DNA of 64,000 nucleotides from Peptoniphilus sp. KCTC 25270 (GTDB lineage Bacteria; Bacillota; Clostridia; Tissierellales; Peptoniphilaceae): the NCBI RefSeq assembly GCF_021012875.1, contig NZ_JAJMZJ010000003.1, positions 124,001 through 188,000 of the forward strand. The letters are read 5' to 3'. A program made the translations under genes and the position numbers. This document shows positions 1-7,755 of the stretch, in pieces (the first letter of the stretch is position 1; each line of letters opens with the position of its first letter). The notes beneath the pieces were generated by a model. The model had not been told where the DNA came from. It ran no database searches and worked only from the letters and a program-made list of their open reading frames with translations.

Positions 1-578
1 TGAACGCGTACAGCATTGGAAAAAGGATCCGCCTCCCCATCCCAGACGTGTTCCATTAGTGTTTCACTTGTAACAAAACTACCTCGGTTCAAAATGAGAT
101 ATTCAAAAATCGAAGTTTCTTTTCCCGTTAACTTAATCTCTTCTCCTTCTAAAAAAAGGCTACGAGATACTGTGTCAAATTCTAAATTTCCCACTTTTAT
201 CATCGATTCTTCCACAATGTATTTTCTTCGAAACAAGGAGCGAATCCTCGCCATTAACTCTTCAAAGTAAAAGGGCTTGGTTAAATAATCATTGGCCCCT
301 AAATCCAAACCTTCCACTCGATCCTCCACATGGGATCGGGCCGTTAATACAATGACCTGAATTTCCTGATTTTCTTCTCGAAGACGTTTCAAAAGAGTAA
401 ATCCATCTAATTTTGGAAGGTTTATATCCAAAATCATCAAATCATAGTTTTCCACAAATAAGATTTCTTCCGCCATTTCTCCATCCTCTGCTTCATCCAC
501 AGAATATCCTTGGAGACGCAAACCTTCTACAATGGATTTCCTTAATTCTTTTTCATCCTCTACAACTAAAATTCTCAT
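1..578 (-). CDS. OmpR/PhoB-family response regulator (partial, C-terminus cut by window edge)
   Basis: The minus strand translates from ATG at 578 as MRILVVEDEKELRKSIVEGL and stays open to the window edge (192 codons). The receiver domain has the acidic pair near residues 8-9, the phospho-acceptor Asp in MILDINLP, Thr in VLTARS and Lys in YLTKPF. A winged-helix DNA-binding domain follows (KLTGKE, then VWDGEADPFSNAV), which is the OmpR/PhoB layout. About 30 residues are probably missing beyond the edge. The start has a good ribosome site (AGAGAGGTGG). It presumably acts with a membrane histidine kinase encoded outside the window. Target genes cannot be told from here. Confidence 0.93.
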   Translation of the reverse strand, partial: MRILVVEDEKELRKSIVEGLRLQGYSVDEAEDGEMAEEILFVENYDLMILDINLPKLDGFTLLKRLREENQEIQVIVLTARSHVEDRVEGLDLGANDYLTKPFYFEELMARIRSLFRRKYIVEESMIKVGNLEFDTVSRSLFLEGEEIKLTGKETSIFEYLILNRGSFVTSETLMEHVWDGEADPFSNAVRV

Positions 579-651
579 AGGCCACCTCTCTTTCTATTAT
601 TCTATCAAAAGCAAATCATTCTTGTTTGAAAATTCTACAAATTTTTCCTAC

Positions 652-678
652 AAAAAACGCCCTAGGTTTCCTAGAGCG
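652..678 (-). terminator. Rho-independent terminator of the MFS gene
   Basis: On the minus strand CGCTCTAGG-AAA-CCTAGGGCG forms a 9-bp stem (one G-U) followed by a run of six T, just past the stop of the MFS gene at 685. Confidence 0.85.
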
Positions 679-684
679 ATTTTC

Positions 685-1866
685 TTATGCGAAATGTTTT
701 TTCTCGTTCAGTTTTTTATTTACATAAGTAGCCAACGCCACTCCAATGATTGTAATGGCCAAATTAAATAACACGACATTTCTTGGTCCGTGGATTCCCG
801 TTCCTTGGGTAATAAATCCCGCCAAAGACAATACAACATAATTGGCAATGGAAGAAGCAATCATTACAATGGATGTAATTTTCCCCTTATTGGTTGGGAA
901 TAGCTCGTTGGCTGTTGCCGTTGCCAATTGCAAAACACCGCCAGCTCCTGCATACCCTATAACAAATCCTGCCACTGTAATCATCCATGGAGTTTGGATT
1001 AAATACACCAACAATAAAGTTACGGCACAAATGGCAGGATAGGCAATTAAAACTTGAGAGGCGCGCCATTTTTTCAAAACAACAAAAGCGGTAAACAAAA
1101 CGGCACACATGGTTCCTAAGGCGTAAAGAGATTGAATCTTCGCTGGATCTGCCACTCCATATTGCGTTGCCAATTCTTGGTAGCAGTTTAGCCACAATTG
1201 GAACGTAGCTGTACAAGTAAATCCTATAGCTATTAAAGCCAAGCTAGAGGGAGTAATGGTAATTTTTCTCTCTACATTGTCCTCTGCCTTTACCTCTGCA
1301 TTCATTTCAGGGAAGGGAAGCAACCAAATCAAAAGAGCGTCTACTCCAATTAAAATTCCCGCCAAATAAAATAAAGTGGTGTAGGATAAAGACATGGAAG
1401 CAACCAAAGCAATTCCCAGTGGCAACAACAGTTGACCGATGGACATGGAGAATTTTGTAAACATATTGGCCACAGCCCCTTTGCCTACAAAAATTTCCAA
1501 AATCGATGGAATAACCGAAGTGTCTAGGAAAGAATTGGCACAACCTCCTAGTATGGCAACAATATAGGCCACCATCATCGTATTGGAATAGGGGATGCCA
1601 ATGAAATATACCACGTACAATAAAATTCCTATCATGCCTGTAATTCTTCTACCAAATCGATCCGAAAATGGTCCCGCAATGGGAAGGGATATCAAACGCC
1701 CCAATCCAAGAGCTGCAATTACTTGCAATACCAAACTAATATCCGACGTTCCCCAGCTGGCGGCCACTTCCATTTTGTATTGAGCCAAAATGGATACGCC
1801 AATTCCGTGGATGAAATAAGTAAAATAAAGAGCTAAGGCTGTAAAAATATAATTTTTCCGTTTCAT
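685..1866 (-). CDS. MFS transporter
   Basis: A 393-residue polytopic membrane protein with about 12 hydrophobic segments and the MFS loop 2-3 signature (GPFSDRFGRRITG near residues 65-78). The ATG at 1866 is preferred over one at 1881 because GGAG lies 6 nt upstream of it. The transported substrate cannot be assigned from sequence. The gene stands alone between a terminator at 652-678 and a non-coding stretch. Conserved charged residues in the first half support a real secondary transporter of the major facilitator type rather than another 12-helix family. Confidence 0.85.
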   Translation of the reverse strand: MKRKNYIFTALALYFTYFIHGIGVSILAQYKMEVAASWGTSDISLVLQVIAALGLGRLISLPIAGPFSDRFGRRITGMIGILLYVVYFIGIPYSNTMMVAYIVAILGGCANSFLDTSVIPSILEIFVGKGAVANMFTKFSMSIGQLLLPLGIALVASMSLSYTTLFYLAGILIGVDALLIWLLPFPEMNAEVKAEDNVERKITITPSSLALIAIGFTCTATFQLWLNCYQELATQYGVADPAKIQSLYALGTMCAVLFTAFVVLKKWRASQVLIAYPAICAVTLLLVYLIQTPWMITVAGFVIGYAGAGGVLQLATATANELFPTNKGKITSIVMIASSIANYVVLSLAGFITQGTGIHGPRNVVLFNLAITIIGVALATYVNKKLNEKKHFA

Positions 1867-2063
1867 TTTTTTCTCCAACATATATTCTAAGTCATTTTAT
1901 ACTCGTATTTATCCATTCTACCACATTTTTGAATATTTCGGCAGAGGAATCCTCCAGGTTCCGTTTACAAAAATAGAATTTATTAGACAAAAATTAGATT
2001 TTCCCACAAAAATTTTCACAGGATTTCCCTTTTTATTGATGGATTTTGTGTTAAAATGAGAGA

Positions 2064-2157
2064 GTAGTGAATACTACATTAAATCGCTTACGACTCCTTA
2101 TCGAAAGATAAAAGAGAATCAGATCAAAAACCCCGCACTGGGAAGTGCGGGGTTTTT
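2064..2157 (+). ncRNA. Candidate small RNA with three hairpins ending in a terminator
   Basis: This 280-bp intergenic stretch holds three successive hairpins on the plus strand: GTAGT-GAAT-ACTAC at 2064-2077; TTATC-GAAA-GATAA at 2098-2111 (GNRA-type loop, extended by CTC/GAG at 2094-2096 and 2114-2116); and CCCCGCACT-GGGA-AGTGCGGGG at 2131-2152 followed by five T. A -10-like TAAAAT sits at 2052-2057, but the -35 is weak. No reading frame fits. The last hairpin alone could simply be a terminator for the gene on the other strand. The two hairpins before it are what suggest a transcript. No known RNA family was recognised. Confidence 0.4.
2131..2157 (-). terminator. Bidirectional terminator downstream of the DUF853 ATPase
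   Basis: A 9-bp GC-rich stem (CCCCGCACT / AGTGCGGGG) is flanked by A5 on the left and T5 on the right, so it can stop transcripts from both sides. It lies 6 bp past the stop of the minus-strand gene ending at 2164. Confidence 0.9.
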
Positions 2158-2163
2158 GTGTTT

Positions 2164-3627
2164 TTATCTTCTCTTTAAGCTACCCAATACATTACGGGCA
2201 ATTTCTCGTCCAATGGCTCGACTCATCGTTCCTAAAAAAGAATTCATCGATTTTCCTAACAAGTCCTGTTGGCTATTTTTTCTGCCTCGGGATTTTTTGT
2301 TTTCTTTTTCCAAAAGTTTTTCTTTTTCTTCCAATTCTTTTTCTCGTTGACGAAGAGCAATGTTTCTTTCTAAAATTTCGTAGGCACTTTCTGGGTCAAC
2401 GGCTTCTTTATATTTTCCATAAAGAGGCGAAGATTCTACCAAACCGTTCCACTGCGATTCGTTAAGCGGATCAAAGGTTGAACGTGGCGGACAAATCAAA
2501 ACTCTTTCTGCCATAGTTGGCGCCCCTGATTCATCCAAAACACTAACTAGGGCCTCTCCCGTTCCCAAACTTACAATGGCTTCTTTCGTATCCAAGTTTG
2601 GGTTGGCTCGGAACGTTTCAGCAATTCCATTAATGGCCTTTTGATCCTTTGGTGTAAAGGCACGAAGACCATGGATAATCCGATTCCCCAATTGACCTGC
2701 AATATCAGAAGGAATATCCAACGGATTTTGCGTAATGAAATACACGCCCACTCCCTTGGAACGAATGAGACGCACCAACTGTTCGATTTTCTCTTGCAAC
2801 GATTTTGGACAAGATTCAAACAACAAATGGGCTTCGTCAAAGAAAAATACCAATTTTGGCTTTTCTGGATTTCCTACTTCTGGTAAAGTCTCAAATAACT
2901 CGGACAAAAGATACAAGAGGAACATAGAATACAAAACCGGATTGTTAATGAGTTTGGACGCTGCCAAAATATTTACCATTCCTCGCCCATTGCTGTCGGT
3001 TTTTATCATATCTTCCATTTCAATAGAAGTTTCTCCAAAGAAATTCGTTCCTCCTAAATCTTCCAAATAAACCAATTTTCGCAAAATGGCATGGACGGTT
3101 TGAGGAGCAATGGAACCATAGAGTTTCGAATAATCTTCTTTATTTTCTAACAATTCATTTAATAAACTGCGTAGATCTTTTGTATCAATAAGAAGCAATC
3201 CATTTTCATCGGCTACACGAAAGGCTGCGTTGAGTACGGCCACTTGTGTATCGTTTAGCTCCATAATTCGCCCAAGGAAAGTAGGACCCATTTCTGAAAT
3301 GGTTACACGAAGGGGCATTCCCTTTTCTCCATATACATCCCAGACTTGAGTAGGGAAACCTTCTACTGAAAAATCTTCCATATCAATGGTTTCTACACGG
3401 CTTTTTACGTTTTCATTTTCCACGCCAGGTTGAGAAATATTAATTAAATCTCCCTTTACATCCGAAAGAATACAAGGCACACCCATACGAGAAAATTGTT
3501 CTGCCAAAACTTTTAACGTCACTGTTTTTCCCGTTCCCGTAGCTCCTGCAATCATACCGTGTTGGTTGGCCTTATTGGCCAAAAGATAGACTTTTTCCGT
3601 GCCCTTTCCAATCAATACTTTTTCCAT
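2164..3627 (-). CDS. HerA-like / DUF853 family ATPase
   Basis: A 487-residue P-loop NTPase of the HerA-FtsK superfamily, resembling E. coli YjgR (DUF853). Walker A is GATGTGKT near residues 28-35, Walker B is LVFFFDEAH near 266-274, and a sensor-like FITQNP follows. The tail (about residues 415-455) is a charged coiled coil rich in E/K/R. RBS AGGAGG lies 8 nt before the ATG. The family's job is not firmly established; it is compared to DNA-translocating ATPases. It lies 20 bp behind the arginase gene and may be read with it, although it has its own strong ribosome site. Confidence 0.88.
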   Translation of the reverse strand: MEKVLIGKGTEKVYLLANKANQHGMIAGATGTGKTVTLKVLAEQFSRMGVPCILSDVKGDLINISQPGVENENVKSRVETIDMEDFSVEGFPTQVWDVYGEKGMPLRVTISEMGPTFLGRIMELNDTQVAVLNAAFRVADENGLLLIDTKDLRSLLNELLENKEDYSKLYGSIAPQTVHAILRKLVYLEDLGGTNFFGETSIEMEDMIKTDSNGRGMVNILAASKLINNPVLYSMFLLYLLSELFETLPEVGNPEKPKLVFFFDEAHLLFESCPKSLQEKIEQLVRLIRSKGVGVYFITQNPLDIPSDIAGQLGNRIIHGLRAFTPKDQKAINGIAETFRANPNLDTKEAIVSLGTGEALVSVLDESGAPTMAERVLICPPRSTFDPLNESQWNGLVESSPLYGKYKEAVDPESAYEILERNIALRQREKELEEKEKLLEKENKKSRGRKNSQQDLLGKSMNSFLGTMSRAIGREIARNVLGSLKRR

Positions 3628-3647
3628 TGGGCTTACCTCCTAAAAGT

Positions 3648-4559
3648 TTAGATTAGCCACTCTCCCAATAGAGAACCGGCCAATGCTACCGCCGCCTTTG
3701 CTGTCATATTTTCCATGTCTAAGGCAGGATTTACTTCTACAAACTCTGCACTTACTAATTTTTCTGTTTTCGCTACCAATTCCAAGCTTAAATGCGCTTC
3801 TCGATATCCCATTCCCCCTGGAACTTTGGTACCTGTACCCGGTGCAACCGTAGGATCCAAAACGTCCATATCAAAACTTACGTGAATGTGTTCGCAACGA
3901 TCTTTCAAATATTCAATCGCTTCTTCCATAACGTGTTTGATTCCGTAATAATCCACTTCATGCATGGTATATACTTTTATACCCAAATCTTTCATCATCG
4001 TACGCTCGCCGCCATCTAAATCGCGAGAACCAATATATACGATATTTTCTTTCTTCAATAGGCTTTCTTTTTGTCCGATTTCCAAGAGTTCTTCTGCCCC
4101 AAGACCTAATAAAGTAGCAACAGGCATTCCATGAATATTTCCCGTTGGGCTTGTGTCGTTGGTGTTAATATCTCCGTGGGCATCAAACCAAATAACACCA
4201 AGATTTGGATATTTGTCCAATACCGCTTTAATGGAACCGATAGCAATAGAATGATCTCCTCCAAGAATCAAAGGAAATTGTTCCGCTTTTAATTCTGTTT
4301 TTACGGCTTCGTACAAATCCATATTGGCTTTTTTCACAAGCTCTAAATTATTCAAATTGTTTGGAGCACGGTCCATTCCCAAATGATTTTTTACTTCTAC
4401 ATTTCCGCAATCTTTTACATCGTATCCAATTTCTTCAATACGACGAACCATCCCAGCCAAACGAATGGCATCTGGTCCCAAACGGCATCCTCTTAAGCTA
4501 GCTCCCATATCCAATGGCGCACCAATAATAGAAATGTTTTTGTTAATTTCTGGTTTCAT
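3648..4559 (-). CDS. rocF: Arginase (ureohydrolase family)
   Basis: A 303-residue manganese ureohydrolase that would hydrolyse L-arginine to ornithine and urea. The metal-ligand motifs are intact: GGDHSI, DAHGD and SFDMDVLDP, followed by the substrate-loop region. The sequence FVEVNPALD is typical of arginases; agmatinases usually have a different residue set there. I chose ATG 4559, which has AAAGGAG 5 nt upstream, over ATG 4577, which would overlap the previous gene. It is the last of three cotranscribed genes (aminotransferase, 2-hydroxyacid dehydrogenase, arginase). A related guanidino substrate cannot be excluded. Confidence 0.85.
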   Translation of the reverse strand: MKPEINKNISIIGAPLDMGASLRGCRLGPDAIRLAGMVRRIEEIGYDVKDCGNVEVKNHLGMDRAPNNLNNLELVKKANMDLYEAVKTELKAEQFPLILGGDHSIAIGSIKAVLDKYPNLGVIWFDAHGDINTNDTSPTGNIHGMPVATLLGLGAEELLEIGQKESLLKKENIVYIGSRDLDGGERTMMKDLGIKVYTMHEVDYYGIKHVMEEAIEYLKDRCEHIHVSFDMDVLDPTVAPGTGTKVPGGMGYREAHLSLELVAKTEKLVSAEFVEVNPALDMENMTAKAAVALAGSLLGEWLI

Positions 4560-4569
4560 CTGATCTCCT

Positions 4570-5526
4570 TTATTCATTCACAATCGGTAAATCAGCCAGT
4601 TCTCCATTGTAAAAATGATTAATAATTGTTGCTACATGAAAATCTGCGTCAAAATCTGACTCTTGACTATAAAAGGCGCTGTGCGGAGTTATTACCACTC
4701 TAGGATCTTGCAAAAATTCCATCTTTTCTAGATTCGGCATTTCAGACTCTAATACATCCAATCCCAAGCCAAGAATCTTTCCCGTTTTTAAGCCCATTTC
4801 ATAAATTTTTTCATCTACAACACTTCCCCGAGCTGTATTGATAATGAAAATAGGCTTTTGGCAACCTTCCAAAAATTCTTGGTCAATCATATGAAAAGTA
4901 GAGTCATTTAACGGAACGTGAAGGGTTAATACGTCCATATTCTTTTGCAAATCTTCTAAAGAAGCCTCTTTTACTCCTACTTCCTTAAAGACATCCTTCA
5001 AAATATAGGGATCGTAAGCAGAAACTTCACAACCAAACCCCTTAAGGCGTTTTGCCATCTGGCGACCAATTTTCCCCAATCCTATAATCCCTACATGAAG
5101 GGAGGACATACGGCGAAATTTATTACCAAAGGCGTCATAGTCCCAACGAAATTCCTTTTTAATCGATTCGTTTAAGTTGGAAATATAACGAACCCGATCC
5201 AACAATAATGCCATTCCATGGTCTGCTACATCTTCTACGCAATATTTCGGATTGTTTGTAACAAGAATCCCTTTTTCTTTGGCATATTCAATATCTACTG
5301 TGTTGAATCCTATACTGGCCATAGCAATGCACTTTAAGTTGGGAAGTTGATCAATGGTTTCTCTATCTAAGATTTCATAAATGGGAACGACTACATCTGC
5401 CTCTTTCCCTGCAGCAACAATTTCTTCCTTAGAAGAAACTGGTTGATAAATGTATTCTATCGATGGATTCAAATATTTTTTTACCACCGGCGCATTGATG
5501 GCCGAGGTAAATTGAACGACTTTCAT
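4570..5526 (-). CDS. D-isomer-specific 2-hydroxyacid dehydrogenase
   Basis: A 318-residue NAD-dependent enzyme that reduces a 2-oxo acid to the D-2-hydroxy acid. The Rossmann motif is GLGKIG (about residues 150-155) followed by an acidic residue in the SAYDPY strand. The catalytic Arg is in INTARGSVVDE, the Glu in the ESEMP region and the His in ITPHSAFYS. The start overlaps the upstream aminotransferase stop as ATGA (5523-5526), so translation is probably coupled. Next to an aminotransferase it could take the 2-oxo acid made from an amino acid and reoxidise NADH. The exact substrate is unknown. Confidence 0.88.
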   Translation of the reverse strand: MKVVQFTSAINAPVVKKYLNPSIEYIYQPVSSKEEIVAAGKEADVVVPIYEILDRETIDQLPNLKCIAMASIGFNTVDIEYAKEKGILVTNNPKYCVEDVADHGMALLLDRVRYISNLNESIKKEFRWDYDAFGNKFRRMSSLHVGIIGLGKIGRQMAKRLKGFGCEVSAYDPYILKDVFKEVGVKEASLEDLQKNMDVLTLHVPLNDSTFHMIDQEFLEGCQKPIFIINTARGSVVDEKIYEMGLKTGKILGLGLDVLESEMPNLEKMEFLQDPRVVITPHSAFYSQESDFDADFHVATIINHFYNGELADLPIVNE

Positions 5527-6692
5527 TTCTTACCTCCAAAAATATCCATTTTTTCTATTCGGTCAAAGGCTTCATCAATGGCCTTTTCATCGACTGTAAC
5601 AGCCAGACGAATATATCCCTCACCACATTTTCCAAAAGCATCCCCTGGAATGGTTAAAACTTGTGCCTCTTTTACCAAACGATCTGCCACTTCTTCCGAA
5701 CTTAGCCCCGTTTCTTTAATATTGACAAACAAATAAAACGTTCCCTTTGGTTCTAACATAGAAGCGTTTTTCAATCTTTTGATTCGCTCATAGGCATAAA
5801 AGGTCCGCTTTTTATAGGTTTCAATCAATTCTGGCTGAAATTCTTTCCGATAACGAATGGCATAAATTCCCGCTCTTTGGGAGATGGAAGGGGCTGTAAA
5901 TACATTATTTTCATTGATCTCTTTTACTACTTTTATAAAAGATGCATCGGCAATAATATAGCCCAATCGCCAACCTGTCATAGCGTAATTTTTGGAAAAA
6001 GATCGCAAAGTTACTGTATGAGAAAAGCTATCCTCCAAAGTATTTAGTGGAAAAAATTCTTCCTCATAGCTAAAAGACGTATAGATATCGTCAGAGATTA
6101 CAATAAAATTGTGTTTTTTTGCCAAAGCACCAATGGCTTCCAAACGTTCCTTTGAAAGGCAGGCCCCTGTAGGATTGTTTGGCGTATTTACAATGATGGC
6201 TTTTGTTTTCTCTGTAATTCTCTCCTCCAATCTTTCTAAAGAAATTTGAAATTCCTCTTCTTCATAGGTTGGAAGAAAAACAGGCACGCCACCACAAAGT
6301 TCTACTTGAGAAGGATAAGGGGTAAAGTAAGGATCTGGTATAATGACCTCATCTCCTTCATCCAATAATCCTTCCAAAGCAAGCCACATTCCATGACAAG
6401 CAGAGGTCGTTATAAAAACATTCTCTCGAGAAATATTCAACCCATACTCTTCTTTTTGAAAACGAACAATTTCATCAATCAATTCTTCATCTCCATAAAA
6501 AGAAGTGTAATGGGTATGACCTTTTTTTGCATCGGCAAAAGCCAAATCAATGATTTTCTCCGGAGTGGTCACATCGGGATCCCCCAGAGAGAAATTTACA
6601 AGGTTGGGCATGGAAGAAGCAATATCTCCCGAGCCACCCATGGCCGTTGGTGTAATGGTTTGATATTTTTTTGAAATAAGTGATCGTTCCAT
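5523..6692 (-). CDS. Class I/II PLP-dependent aminotransferase
   Basis: A 389-residue fold-type I aminotransferase. It shows VNTPNNPTGA (about residues 168-177), the Asp/Tyr pair in ISDDIYTSF, the PLP-lysine motif SFSKNYAMTGWRLGY and a conserved C-terminal Arg (GYIRLAV). It is the first gene of the operon and its RBS is AAAGGATG. The operon is divergent from an IclR regulator, with a palindrome between them. The amino donor cannot be read from sequence, but the arginase two genes downstream makes arginine or ornithine metabolism a reasonable guess. Confidence 0.87.
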   Translation of the reverse strand: MERSLISKKYQTITPTAMGGSGDIASSMPNLVNFSLGDPDVTTPEKIIDLAFADAKKGHTHYTSFYGDEELIDEIVRFQKEEYGLNISRENVFITTSACHGMWLALEGLLDEGDEVIIPDPYFTPYPSQVELCGGVPVFLPTYEEEEFQISLERLEERITEKTKAIIVNTPNNPTGACLSKERLEAIGALAKKHNFIVISDDIYTSFSYEEEFFPLNTLEDSFSHTVTLRSFSKNYAMTGWRLGYIIADASFIKVVKEINENNVFTAPSISQRAGIYAIRYRKEFQPELIETYKKRTFYAYERIKRLKNASMLEPKGTFYLFVNIKETGLSSEEVADRLVKEAQVLTIPGDAFGKCGEGYIRLAVTVDEKAIDEAFDRIEKMDIFGGKK

Positions 6693-6767
6693 AATGCATC
6701 CTTTCTCTACTATAAAAAATCGTCATTTTTCAAAAGGAAACACTGTTTCAAATCCACTTGTTTTTAA

Positions 6768-6791
6768 TATACCATGAATTTCTGTGGTATA
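6768..6791. promoter_or_regulatory. Palindromic operator between the iclR-type gene and the aminotransferase operon
   Basis: TATACCA (6768-6774) and TGGTATA (6785-6791) form perfect 7-bp inverted arms around a 10-nt spacer, in a 129-bp divergent intergenic region. The right arm overlaps the -10-like TATACT (6788-6793) for the plus-strand regulator. The left arm adjoins a -10-like TATATT for the minus-strand operon. This is the usual place for an IclR-family regulator to act on itself and a neighbour. A further TATACCA half-site lies at 7624-7630, past the regulator gene. Confidence 0.6.
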
Positions 6792-6821
6792 CTATACTAA
6801 AATCAAAAAAAGGAGATTCTT

Positions 6822-7607
6822 ATGGATAAACAAGTGAAATCAGAATACATAGTTCCCATGTTAGATAAAACATTACAAATTTTAGATTACTTGCGTCAAC
6901 ATACTGGCTATTCTCGCATTGCCGAAATTAGCAACGAATTGGACATCCCTAAAGGTACCGTTTTTCGCATTCTCTATACTTTGTCTTTGGCAAATTTTGT
7001 TACAAAAGACAAAGAGGATCGCTATAGTTTAGGGGTCGCTTTTATTAATTATGGATCCACTTTGAAAAATGAATGGGATATTTTAACTTTGACCCGTCCT
7101 TTGATGGAAGAGGCCGCCAAAGAAATTGGAGAAACCATTAATATCGGTATTGCCACAGAAAATAAAGACATTATTATTTTAGATAGTATTGCGGGAGAAG
7201 ATTTCTTCATTGCCCGCCACTTAATTCCTGTTACTCCTATGTATTGTTCTTCCATTGGAAAAATTTTCCTTAGCCAAATGGGCGAAGAAGAATTGGAAGA
7301 TTATTTGGAGAACCAAGAATTCGTACCTAAAACCATCTCTACCATCACCTCAAAAGAGGGTTTGCTAAAAGAGTTAGAGGAGGTTCGTGAGAAAAACCTT
7401 GCCTTTGACCGAGAAGAATATACTTACGGTTTGACTTGTGTGGGATCTGGAGTCTTTGTAAATGATAAGCTACAAGTTGGTATAAGTATTACAGGCCCTA
7501 CAACTCGCCTTGAACACAAAGGAATGAAACGCATCGAAGAAAGGGTACAATCCTTAGCAAAGGAAATTGAAGAAGTCCCTGGTTTGGGCAATCTTTTGGT
7601 TTTCTGA
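6822..7607 (+). CDS. IclR family transcriptional regulator
   Basis: A 261-residue regulator. The N-terminal winged helix (about residues 16-75) has TLQILDYLRQHTGYSRIAEI, then IPKGTVFRILYTL as recognition helix, then the wing DRYSLGVAFI. The C-terminal IclR effector domain (about 85-250) includes SIGKIFLSQM and the region around FDREEYTYGLTCVGSGVF. RBS AAAGGAG lies before the ATG. It is divergent from the aminotransferase/dehydrogenase/arginase operon and probably controls it, with a metabolite of that pathway as effector. No terminator is evident behind it. Confidence 0.92.
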   Translation: MDKQVKSEYIVPMLDKTLQILDYLRQHTGYSRIAEISNELDIPKGTVFRILYTLSLANFVTKDKEDRYSLGVAFINYGSTLKNEWDILTLTRPLMEEAAKEIGETINIGIATENKDIIILDSIAGEDFFIARHLIPVTPMYCSSIGKIFLSQMGEEELEDYLENQEFVPKTISTITSKEGLLKELEEVREKNLAFDREEYTYGLTCVGSGVFVNDKLQVGISITGPTTRLEHKGMKRIEERVQSLAKEIEEVPGLGNLLVF

Positions 7608-7755
7608 TTTCTTATTGTTGTAGTATACCATTATAAAAAAAAATATCCATCTTTTTCTTCTCTCCATCGATTCTATAAAAACCATTTACAAGGGATGATC
7701 CCTTGTGAATCTATGTTCTTTGGTTGATGAAATAATGAAAGGAGTAAATAGGAAA

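Noticed and set aside
4436-4577. Extended arginase start at 4577
   Set aside because: ATG 4559 has the well-spaced AAAGGAG, while the upstream start lacks one and overlaps the dehydrogenase.
7705-7755. Earlier start of the YcdB-like protein
   Set aside because: It puts 17 hydrophilic residues in front of a good signal peptide; 7756 is the likelier start.
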